From a virus, in the IMG/VR virus record IMGVR_UViG_3300033142_000599, positions 1 to 31,776 of that record: DNA of 31,776 nt. One strand, 5' to 3'. Numbering within the stretch: position 1 is the stretch's first letter; the number at the start of each line of letters is the position of its first letter. The translations under genes were made by a program, and so were the position numbers. Shown piece by piece: positions 5,505 to 10,789 of this stretch. A model generated the notes under the pieces. The model made no database searches. It worked only from the letters and a program-made list of their open reading frames with translations, and was not told the origin of the DNA.

Positions 5505-6575
5505 TTAAAATCCTAAATCTGGAATATCTGCATCTATTGCAGGAGCGTCATCAATAATATTGTTTGTGTTTTCTTTGTATTTGTATTGTGTTATTTCTGG
5601 TGCTTTGTTATTATATCCACCAATAAAACCGCTTAATGGATTAGGTATTGAATTGTCCGATACATCTCTTATAATACATTTACCCTCTAGTCCTTGATTA
5701 TCTTTTATTATCGATAGCTTAATTTTATTTCTTTTTGATTCGTCGACAACAACTTCGCCAGTCTTTTCATTTTTAATATAATATTTTCCGATATTCCAGC
5801 CTAACCTTGCACTATCACTAATTGTTGAAGCTCCCCTAGATGCTCCACTTTCTCCACTCTTTGAACTATGATGTAATACTAAAAGAACCGCTTCTGTTTT
5901 AACCGCCATGTCTACAAATACATCTCTTACTAAAACGTCCATATCGTCATTTGAATTTTCACTTAATGAATGAAATCTTTTAAGTGGATCAATAATAATA
6001 AATCCTACATTGTTATCTTTTGCGAATGCAATTACTTCATTAATATAAACATTTTCTACTTGATAGCCATCTCTTGAAGTTTTCGCCCACTTGATACGGT
6101 CGTCATTTTCTACTGTTATAAAATGCACACGGTTTATAATATCGTTGCTGTCTATGTTTTCCCCTCGACAAATCATTTCTAATCTTGATGTAATATCGTC
6201 TTTTCCATCTTCTGTAAAAAATGCTAATCCTGTTTTTGTTGGATTAATAGCTAAATACATAATCATACTTTTTAAAGCTATTGCAGATTTTCCCGAACCT
6301 CCTCGACCAGTTAAAATATTGTAAGCTCCTTTGATGAATGGTATATAATTAAGTCCTACTACCTCAAGATTCAAGCCTTTAATATCTCTTATGTTTTTAG
6401 GTGCAAATAGTTTAGTATTGGTTGATTTATCTTCAATCGCATTTAATAATTTTGTTTCAGTTTCTAACCATCTTCTTTTTAATAATAAAAGTTCACTTGT
6501 ATCTGTACATTTTTCTATTTGTACTTTATAATCTATTATTTCATGTCTTAGTTGTTCTAAGTTAATTGTATTCAC
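5505..6575 (-). CDS. RecA-fold replicative helicase (RepA/AAA_25 type)
   Basis: A 356-residue ATPase. Residues 10-50 form a helical N-terminus. Walker A is GRGGSGKS (90-97), FFTED lies at 119-123, Walker B is FIIID (192-196), and the histidine pair with Ser/Ser-Lys-Ser (VLHHSSKSGESGASRG) matches sensor loops of RSF1010 RepA-like hexameric helicases. Such enzymes unwind DNA at the phage fork. The start is GTG at 6575, overlapping the upstream DnaB-N-like gene as GTGA, with AAAAGG eight bases before. The gene lacks the DnaB N-terminal domain, which seems to be supplied by the gene before it. The Asp/Pro-rich tail (about 335-356) may be a partner-binding tail. Confidence 0.8.
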   Translation of the reverse strand: MNTINLEQLRHEIIDYKVQIEKCTDTSELLLLKRRWLETETKLLNAIEDKSTNTKLFAPKNIRDIKGLNLEVVGLNYIPFIKGAYNILTGRGGSGKSAIALKSMIMYLAINPTKTGLAFFTEDGKDDITSRLEMICRGENIDSNDIINRVHFITVENDDRIKWAKTSRDGYQVENVYINEVIAFAKDNNVGFIIIDPLKRFHSLSENSNDDMDVLVRDVFVDMAVKTEAVLLVLHHSSKSGESGASRGASTISDSARLGWNIGKYYIKNEKTGEVVVDESKRNKIKLSIIKDNQGLEGKCIIRDVSDNSIPNPLSGFIGGYNNKAPEITQYKYKENTNNIIDDAPAIDADIPDLGF

Positions 6576-6913
6576 TTTAAAAGCCTTTTTGTGTATTCGC
6601 CACGTAATTTATCGATATACCACTTTAAACAGCTTAGAGACGTTCCAAGTGTTGTTAAAATAGCTATATACTCTCTTTGATTGAAATGATTCTTACTTAC
6701 TAAGAATTCTTCTACCATATCATCATTTACTATTGGATTTGTTTTTCTTAGAATATTTATAGTTCTTACTACTGATTTGAAATATCCAGTAAAGTATTCC
6801 TCTTTTAATTCTAACTCGTTTATTTCTTCCATTTCTTTTTCATCTAAAAAGTAACATTGTAAAACAGATACTAATATTACTCTTTGATAAGCAGTCATGT
6901 ATTGCATTTCCAT
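6572..6913 (-). CDS. DnaB N-terminal-domain-like protein
   Basis: A 113-residue, all-helical protein. The pattern QRVILVSVLQ, then LKEEYFTGYFKSVVRTINIL, then NPIVNDDMVEEFL, then a long helical end resembles the DnaB N-terminal domain, where helices hold the hexamer and bind primase. No ATPase core is present; the helicase motor is the next gene, overlapping by four bases. The two could work together as a split DnaB, or this protein could be a loader. Similarity is by eye and below certainty. Start ATG is directly after the initiator gene ends. Confidence 0.5.
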   Translation of the reverse strand: MEMQYMTAYQRVILVSVLQCYFLDEKEMEEINELELKEEYFTGYFKSVVRTINILRKTNPIVNDDMVEEFLVSKNHFNQREYIAILTTLGTSLSCLKWYIDKLRGEYTKRLLK

Positions 6914-7545
6914 TATAAAACTACTTCTGTAAAGTCTGGCTTATTGTTTAATCCGCTATTCTTAATCCACTCTTCACTTAAAGTCATCCACTCTTTTTCT
7001 TTCATTAATTCAATACAAGCTTTTACGTGATAACCTTTCGTATGTAAATCAAGTATTATTTTATAATAAGCTTTTAGTGGTGCTAATGTTTTTATTTGCT
7101 TTTTTAATTGCTTTCTATAAACTAAATAATCTAATATTAAAGCTTCTTCGTTTTTAGTTGTTTCTTTGCTTTCTACATACTTAGAAAAAAGAGAATTGTT
7201 ATTAATTGTTTTATTACTTGTTATAGTCTCTTTAGTCTCTCCACTTTTTATGGATACCTGTCCATCTTTTGTGGATACCCCTCCACTTTTTATGGATAGT
7301 ACTCTTTTGTGATTTCTATTCGTTAATTCACTTACTATAAAACCTTTTTTTATAAGGCTTGAAATTGTATTTGATACACTTTTTTTACTTATACCGAAAC
7401 TTAATTCAAAGTGATTATTAGAAGCTATACAGCCTTTTTCTAATGATGATAAACTTAGAATCTCTAAGTAAACTATTTTCTCTTGCATTGTTAAGTCTGT
7501 TCTTCTAATCATGCTATGCTGAAGCACTATAAATTTATCTTCCAT
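6913..7545 (-). CDS. Winged-helix replication initiator / replisome organiser
   Basis: A 210-residue protein. The N-terminal part (about 15-95) has the winged-helix order: LTMQEKIVYLEILSLSS, then a recognition unit FGISKKSVSNTISSLIKKGF and a wing VSELTNRNHKRVLSI, as in phage and plasmid initiators of the HTH_36 type. A low-complexity linker follows, coded by iterons, and the C-terminal part (about 140-210) is helical and probably contacts the helicase. Such proteins bind origin DNA and recruit the helicase, whose genes come next. I chose the ATG at 7545 because AAAAGGG is seven bases upstream; ATGs at 7575 and 7569 lack a good site. A long structured leader precedes it. Confidence 0.7.
   Translation of the reverse strand: MEDKFIVLQHSMIRRTDLTMQEKIVYLEILSLSSLEKGCIASNNHFELSFGISKKSVSNTISSLIKKGFIVSELTNRNHKRVLSIKSGGVSTKDGQVSIKSGETKETITSNKTINNNSLFSKYVESKETTKNEEALILDYLVYRKQLKKQIKTLAPLKAYYKIILDLHTKGYHVKACIELMKEKEWMTLSEEWIKNSGLNNKPDFTEVVL
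7240..7302. repeat. Three tandem 21-bp iterons inside the initiator gene (putative origin)
   Basis: Units at 7240-7260, 7261-7281 and 7282-7302. Each reads TCCA-Y-Y-TTTTRTGGATA plus three bases, with a TCCA...TGGA dyad. They encode the repeated (S)IKSG/TKDG linker, so each unit is exactly seven codons. Directly to the left is a very AT-rich stretch (about 7170-7235) that could melt. Iterons and an AT-rich flank within the initiator gene is the layout of the lambda O gene origin. Origin function is inferred, not shown. Confidence 0.65.
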
Positions 7546-7612
7546 TTTAACCCTTTTAGGTTTTGCCATTAACATTAAATTTTAAGTATTGATTGTTTTT
7601 TTGTGATTAGAA

Positions 7613-7701
7613 TGGCGGTTCTATCACTCAATAACTTAATAGAAAATATTTAGATGGTTCGAGGAGAACCGCCAAGCTTGAAACTCAAACCATTTAAATA
7701 T
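7613..7701 (-). ncRNA. Interlocked inverted repeats, pseudoknot-type leader of the initiator gene
   Basis: Arm A TGGCGGTTCT (7613-7622) pairs perfectly with A' (7665-7674). Arm B ATATTTAGATGGTT (7646-7659) pairs with B' (7688-7701) with one mismatch out of 14. The arms alternate A, B, A', B', which is an H-type pseudoknot if it forms in RNA. Arm A is much richer in G+C than its surroundings. An alternative small hairpin GGTTC-GAGGA-GAACC (7656-7670) uses parts of both stems. The element lies in the gap 7546-7822, upstream of the initiator gene, and could be a leader control element or an origin-related DNA site. Confidence 0.6.
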
Positions 7702-7777
7702 ACTCTATAAACTATTGTTGTCTATCTATGGGTCAAGACTACCCTAATCTGAAAAATTATTTCATTTTCGTATCTGC

Positions 7778-7814
7778 ATTATAACACTTAAAAACTTGAA
7801 TTGTCTTTAAGTGT
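7778..7814 (-). promoter_or_regulatory. Probable promoter and hairpin upstream of the initiator leader
   Basis: TATAAT lies at 7783-7778 on the minus strand, preceded by the run TTTTTAAG typical of T-rich upstream regions in Campylobacterota promoters; a weak AAGACA sits 18 bases upstream as a -35. Directly before it a 9-bp perfect hairpin (ACACTTAAA at 7784-7792 with TTTAAGTGT at 7806-7814) follows the stop of the gene at 7823. The hairpin lacks a T-run, so it may be an RNA end-protecting stem, not a strong terminator. Transcription from here would make the pseudoknot leader. Confidence 0.4.
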
Positions 7815-7822
7815 GGGTGTGG

Positions 7823-8113
7823 TTATCTAAACTTTCTTTTTACATATCCAAATTCATTTCTTTTTCTGTTTGGCTTTGGTAGTTCTTCTAGTTGGTTACA
7901 ATCAAAGGCTTTCACGATGCTTTCTTTCATTATTTCCATTACTCTAAAATCCCCAGTTCCCATTACTACTGCTATACATTTATCATCTTCTCTTGATGCT
8001 ATAACCGCTTCTTCTAATGTTAACAGTTTTTCATCATCTGGATTTAATTCAAAGTTATCTATTCTTTCCTGTATGATTGAACTGATTTCGTCAGCTTGAA
8101 TTTTTGTACTCAT
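7823..8113 (-). CDS. Early protein with ATP synthase alpha N-terminus-like segment
   Basis: A 96-residue protein. Residues 5-24 read IQADEISSIIQERIDNFELN, which from memory closely matches the N-terminus of ATP synthase alpha (AtpA) of Campylobacterota, where ADEISSIIKERIENF is typical. In bacterial F1 this helix binds the delta subunit. The rest (25-96) does not resemble AtpA: an acidic helix (KLLTLEEAVIASRED), a strand pair (CIAVVMGTGDFRVMEIM) and a basic tail (KPNRKRNEFGYVKRKFR). It looks like a short mimic fused to another domain. I chose the ATG at 8113 (AAGGGG six bases upstream, TGATG overlap) over GTG at 8116. Binding of host F1 is inference. Confidence 0.6.
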   Translation of the reverse strand: MSTKIQADEISSIIQERIDNFELNPDDEKLLTLEEAVIASREDDKCIAVVMGTGDFRVMEIMKESIVKAFDCNQLEELPKPNRKRNEFGYVKRKFR

Positions 8114-8268
8114 CACGTCCCCTTTTCTTCGTGTGCTTTTATGAAGTGTGCTTTCATTGCATCGTATAATATTTGTTCTATTAACTTTTCACTTTTCCTA
8201 TATTTTGCTACTGTTTGCCGAGTTATATCTTTAAAATACTCGGCTATGTTTGTGTCAGTTGGTTTCAT
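8113..8268 (-). CDS. Small helix-turn-helix regulator
   Basis: A 51-residue protein. TNIAEYFKDITRQTVAKYRK (about 6-25) has the helix-turn-helix pattern: A in the first helix, a short turn, then RQTVAKYR as recognition helix, as in small Cro-like phage regulators. The remaining helix (SEKLIEQILYDAMKAHF) could serve for dimerisation. Its ATG overlaps the previous stop as TAATG and its TGA overlaps the next ATG. It is the third gene after the early promoter, whose spacer has a GTTAA...TTAAC dyad that it might bind. That pairing is inference. Confidence 0.6.
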   Translation of the reverse strand: MKPTDTNIAEYFKDITRQTVAKYRKSEKLIEQILYDAMKAHFIKAHEEKGT

Positions 8269-8429
8269 TAGTCTATCCCTATTATAAAATTTCTAAATCT
8301 TGTGTGTAGCCTTTTGACATTTTTTATATCTTTTAGTACTCTCTTTCTATCACTACATAAGAACTCGTCATCTAGTATATAAAATATCTTTTTATCTTCT
8401 CGTCTTATTATCTTTTTATAGTGTGCCAT
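8268..8429 (-). CDS. 53-residue basic early protein
   Basis: ATG at 8429 with AAGGGG eight bases before it. The product is basic (MAHYKKIIRREDKKIFYILD, then DEFLCSDRKRVLKDIKNVKR), with a beta-hairpin-like start (KKIFYILDDEFLCSD) and a helical end. That strand-turn-strand start is seen in many small phage proteins of unknown use. It is the second gene of the early operon, overlapping the next start as TAATG. Not recognised. Confidence 0.55.
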   Translation of the reverse strand: MAHYKKIIRREDKKIFYILDDEFLCSDRKRVLKDIKNVKRLHTRFRNFIIGID

Positions 8430-8438
8430 AAAAACCCC

Positions 8439-8660
8439 TTAGAACTTTAAGAGGTCTCTGCACATCGAATTAGTCATAGCGTTTATTCTAAACTCTTCGT
8501 ATTGTTCTTTATTTAAAACGATTCTAAACATATCTTCACTTGATGTAGCGTGTTTATTTTCTCTACTTTCCATTCTAAAGTCCATAAATCTTAATAGTGT
8601 TTGTCTGATTGTTTCTAACTCTTCTTTTGTTACGTTTAATCTATCTGTTAATTCTCTCAT
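8439..8660 (-). CDS. First gene of the early operon, helical hypothetical protein
   Basis: A 73-residue protein, almost entirely helical (LNVTKEELETIRQTLLRFMD; NKEQYEEFRINAMTNSMCRD). It is the first gene after the strongest promoter in the window: ATG at 8660 follows AAAGGG with suitable spacing and a leader of about 25 bases. Genes in this position in phages often encode small inhibitors of host functions, but I recognise no family. Confidence 0.6.
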   Translation of the reverse strand: MRELTDRLNVTKEELETIRQTLLRFMDFRMESRENKHATSSEDMFRIVLNKEQYEEFRINAMTNSMCRDLLKF

Positions 8661-8690
8661 TTTATATCCCTTTGTTGTTTTGATACCCTA

Positions 8691-8719
8691 ATTATAGTTA
8701 ATATTTTTAACATTGTCAA
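8691..8719 (-). promoter_or_regulatory. Perfect-consensus early promoter with palindromic spacer
   Basis: TTGACA (8719-8714) and TATAAT (8696-8691) are 17 bases apart on the minus strand, an exact sigma-70 consensus. The spacer contains GTTAA-N5-TTAAC (8697-8711), a likely operator since a bound protein would cover the polymerase site. It drives 8660 leftward. No other gene start intervenes. Confidence 0.9.
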
Positions 8720-8781
8720 GGATAAAGCATAAAAAAGTAAAAGAATTTAACAATTTGATTATTTGTATTGAAGATTAGGCA

Positions 8782-8809
8782 TAAAAAAAGCTACTCGTTA
8801 AAAGTAGCT
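8782..8809 (-). terminator. Intrinsic terminator of the control-region RNA
   Basis: On the minus strand AGCTACT (8809-8803), a 7-base loop, AGTAGCT (8795-8789), then a run of seven T. This is a textbook rho-independent terminator. It lies between the promoter at 9020-9048 and the early promoter at 8691-8719, so it ends the upstream transcript before the early operon. Confidence 0.85.
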
Positions 8810-9013
8810 GACAAAAGACACGCTGAGTACTAAATCTATTATAAATATGAGAGTATTTATATTTGTTGTCTTTTGATGAATGAAGTATAACGGATGAATT
8901 ATTAAAGCAAGGTAATATCATCCCGAGGGAGTCAGAATGATATTATTAAAAAATTTAGTGATTTGTTTCGTAAATAAAGATATACCTAAATTAACAAAGA
9001 GTTGTTAATGAAG
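8782..9013 (-). ncRNA. Candidate phage structured RNA, about 230 bases
   Basis: Between a strong promoter (9020-9048) and a terminator (8782-8809) lies about 230 bases with no convincing gene but many perfect stems. These are P1 8990-8997 with 9002-9009 (8 bp, 4-base loop, near the 5' end), P2 8952-8958 with 8986-8992 (7 bp), P3 8913-8921 with 8937-8945 (9 bp), P4 8812-8820 with 8867-8875 (9 bp), which encloses P5 8841-8847 with 8854-8860 (7 bp, 6-base loop), and the terminator stem. P1 and P2 share three bases. A 48-codon frame (8775-8921) has no ribosome-binding site. I find no match to a known RNA class; an sRNA, decoy RNA or attenuated leader are all possible. Confidence 0.65.
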
Positions 9014-9019
9014 TGAATA

Positions 9020-9048
9020 ATTATAACTAAAGTTTTATTTTAAGTCAA
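9020..9048 (-). promoter_or_regulatory. Near-consensus sigma-70 promoter upstream of the structured RNA
   Basis: TTGACT (9048-9043) and TATAAT (9025-9020) are exactly 17 bases apart on the minus strand. The -35 lies inside the last codons of the 59-residue gene. The expected start is near 9013. The transcript would end at 8782, so this promoter appears to serve the RNA rather than a protein gene, though read-through into the early operon is possible. Confidence 0.85.
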
Positions 9049-9214
9049 GATTTAATTCATATTTCAGACACATCATATTTTCATATGAGGTAAATCCAAA
9101 AATATCAGAATTATATAATAATGTGAAAGATAATATTATAGTGGTCCATATAAAAAACTTTTCAGTATTGAATTTTACTTTTTTTCCCTCTGGTATCTTT
9201 GGTATTTCTATCAT
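9035..9214 (-). CDS. 59-residue single-span membrane protein of the lysis block
   Basis: ATG at 9214 overlaps the endolysin stop (ATGA). The product begins with a basic cytoplasmic-type stretch MIEIPKIPEGKKVKFNTEKF, then one membrane span FFIWTTIILSFTLLY (about 20-35) and a polar tail ending CLKYELNLDLK. Translation coupling to the endolysin and last position in the block suggest a lysis accessory, such as a small inner-membrane spanin part or an antiholin. It is too short for a usual two-component spanin with coiled coil, so this stays open. Confidence 0.6.
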   Translation of the reverse strand: MIEIPKIPEGKKVKFNTEKFFIWTTIILSFTLLYNSDIFGFTSYENMMCLKYELNLDLK

Positions 9215-9771
9215 ACTAAAGCTGCTCTATTTCTCCAACCCTCTACATTTATTGCAAGTTTTGGATTGTCTTTAGAAATAGCTAAATAATATTCATTTTC
9301 TTTTACATCATAATCTTCACTAAATACATGCTCGTCAAAGTTATTTAATGCTCTTAATGTTTTAATACCAATAATACCGTCTATTGTAACTCCTACAACG
9401 TCCTGTGCCATCTTAATAGCTTGTTCGTTACCAATGTTAGTACCACTTATAAAAATCTCGTTAGCGATGATTTGTGAGTTAACATCATCTAGTCTACATT
9501 TACTCCAGTATCCATGTCTAAATGCTGAGATAACATCCACTTGCATTTCTTCATCATTAAATAACATAGTACTTGCACGTTCAAAATTGTTCTCACACGC
9601 TGTTAATATCTTACGTACAAATTCCCAGTCGATATTATATCTATTCCACTTTTCATATACTCCTCCGATTGTTAAATCATTCTCATTTTCGTTTATGTGT
9701 AAAAACTTCTTAGGTTTATTACTGAATTCTGCACCTTTTAATATTCTGTAGCTTTTTGTAAAATCTGCCAT
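9211..9771 (-). CDS. Endolysin: GH108-type muramidase with peptidoglycan-binding domain
   Basis: A 186-residue protein. GAEFSNKPKKFLHINENEND then TIGGVYEKW fits the variant of the GH108 lysozyme family in which Glu comes just before Phe-Ser-Asn; E15 is the likely catalytic acid. YWSKCRLDDVNSQIIANEIF (89-108) and NIGNEQAIKMAQDVVG then VTIDGIIGIKTLRALN (112-143) are the conserved C-terminal blocks of the PG_binding_3-type domain. It cuts the murein glycan to release virions. There is no signal peptide, so export relies on the holin encoded directly before it. Start ATG at 9771 is well placed. Confidence 0.85.
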   Translation of the reverse strand: MADFTKSYRILKGAEFSNKPKKFLHINENENDLTIGGVYEKWNRYNIDWEFVRKILTACENNFERASTMLFNDEEMQVDVISAFRHGYWSKCRLDDVNSQIIANEIFISGTNIGNEQAIKMAQDVVGVTIDGIIGIKTLRALNNFDEHVFSEDYDVKENEYYLAISKDNPKLAINVEGWRNRAALV

Positions 9772-9782
9772 TTTCTTTCCTT

Positions 9783-10211
9783 TTATTTTCTTCTAAAACT
9801 TTCTATACTTCCACCTAAGAAGTAAAAACCTATTATAGCCATCATTATAGTGCCTAAACTAAAAGCTCCTACTAGTGCGATTAACGGCTGTATATCTAAT
9901 AATACTATTTTATCCAATGGAACACCGCTTTTTAATGCATCATATTTTATATAAGCATTGAATATAGTCATTGATAAACCTGTAATAAAAGCAACTCCAA
10001 ACAATAAGCTAAACCAAAAAGATAACATTCTTTGTGCTATCTTAAATGGTTCATATGCTTTTAAAATATTAGGAAAGAATTCCGTTAATTTTATTTTAGA
10101 GTCCATCTTCTCTTCGTCTGTATAAAACATTTTATCACCAGCATTTATAACTGCATCAGTTGCCTTAGATATTGTATCGCCACTACTAAATAATGATTTC
10201 CATAGTTCCAT
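9783..10211 (-). CDS. Holin, GTA-type 3TM-like
   Basis: A 142-residue membrane protein. The N-terminal 55 residues are amphipathic (FFPNILKAYEPFKIAQRMLS). Hydrophobic spans lie at about 62-86 (LSFWFSLLFGVAFITGLSM) and about 106-133 (IQPLIALVGAFSLGTIMMAI). The tail GGSIESFRRK is basic. The AxR-x-x-S-F-W-F entry and overall shape match holins of the GTA_holin_3TM family. Position directly before the endolysin supports a pore role in the inner membrane. The stop is 11 bases from the endolysin start. Confidence 0.7.
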   Translation of the reverse strand: MELWKSLFSSGDTISKATDAVINAGDKMFYTDEEKMDSKIKLTEFFPNILKAYEPFKIAQRMLSFWFSLLFGVAFITGLSMTIFNAYIKYDALKSGVPLDKIVLLDIQPLIALVGAFSLGTIMMAIIGFYFLGGSIESFRRK

Positions 10212-10212
10212 A

Positions 10213-10716
10213 TTAATTACCTCCTATCAAGTTAGTACTAGTCTTTTTAACATCATTTGCTATACCTGCCACTTTAAAAGCTGGTTCACTCCATTCTTTA
10301 ACAGTTTCTTTATTTTCATTTAAAACTGCACCTACTCCGATTCCTATTGCAACTGCTAAAACTATTACAGATAATAAAAACTTACTAAGTCCTTTTATTA
10401 TCTTTGTTGCTAATGTTTTAAGCTCCTCATAATATTCAAAGTTATCTCCTCTTAATGTGTTTATATCTGTGCCATTACTTACGACTGCACTATGCATAGC
10501 CACTATCATTTTTTGAGTTTCTAAGATGCCTACGCTAAAAGTATTTTCATCTTGTTTATTGTTTTTAATAATATCAAGAAGTAATTCATTCTTTCGCTTT
10601 AACTCTTCTATCTGAGAATCTTTATGTAAACCCTCGACTTTTTCAAGTGCTTTTTCTTCTGCTGTTGCTTCCTTGATTGAGTCGGTTACTATTTTTTCTA
10701 ATTCTTCTTCATCCAC
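10213..10716 (-). CDS. Coiled-coil, single-span membrane protein
   Basis: A 167-residue protein. Residues 1-55 are a charged coiled coil (DSQIEELKRKNELLLDIIKN), 95-110 are amphipathic, and 112-132 form one membrane span (KFLLSVIVLAVAIGIGVGAV), followed by a 35-residue polar tail. GTG start at 10716 with AAGGAGG nine bases upstream. It is first in the lysis block, one base before the holin gene. An i-spanin has its span at the N-terminus, so this topology does not fit; an antiholin or lysis regulator, or a membrane anchor for another protein, are options. No family recognised. Confidence 0.6.
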   Translation of the reverse strand: MDEEELEKIVTDSIKEATAEEKALEKVEGLHKDSQIEELKRKNELLLDIIKNNKQDENTFSVGILETQKMIVAMHSAVVSNGTDINTLRGDNFEYYEELKTLATKIIKGLSKFLLSVIVLAVAIGIGVGAVLNENKETVKEWSEPAFKVAGIANDVKKTSTNLIGGN

Positions 10717-10758
10717 TAGCTTAACCCTCCTTTTGTTTTAATTAATGGTTTCTATTAT

Positions 10759-10785
10759 ACTAGTGATACACTTAATATCACTAGT
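10759..10785 (-). terminator. 10-bp perfect hairpin after the tailspike gene
   Basis: ACTAGTGATA (10759-10768) and TATCACTAGT (10776-10785) form a perfect 10-bp stem with a 7-base loop, five bases past the tailspike stop. No T-run follows, so it is either a weak terminator or a stem that protects the 3' end of the virion mRNA. A TATAAT (10759-10754) follows at once, but without a good -35. Confidence 0.45.
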
Positions 10786-10789
10786 GCTA

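Noticed and set aside
7230-7302. CRISPR-like repeat
   Set aside because: The three 21-bp units are directly adjacent with no spacers and are in frame within the initiator gene, so they are iterons or a coding repeat.
7585-7613. Plus-strand promoter reading into the interlocked repeats
   Set aside because: The T-run and TAGAAT resemble a Campylobacterota promoter, but the expected start would fall inside arm A and remove most of that stem. Kept only as an alternative in the pseudoknot finding.
7613-7674. tRNA-like segment with GGCGGTT...AACCGCC ends and a GGTTCGA motif
   Set aside because: It is about 60 bases between arm ends, too short for a tRNA. No D-arm or anticodon arm pairs properly, and the T-arm-like hairpin reuses bases of the outer stem. 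The alternating arms fit a pseudoknot better.
8775-8921. 48-codon reading frame inside the structured RNA
   Set aside because: No ribosome-binding site before its ATG, which lies inside a 9-bp stem. The frame runs past the intrinsic terminator, and the product has no recognisable feature.
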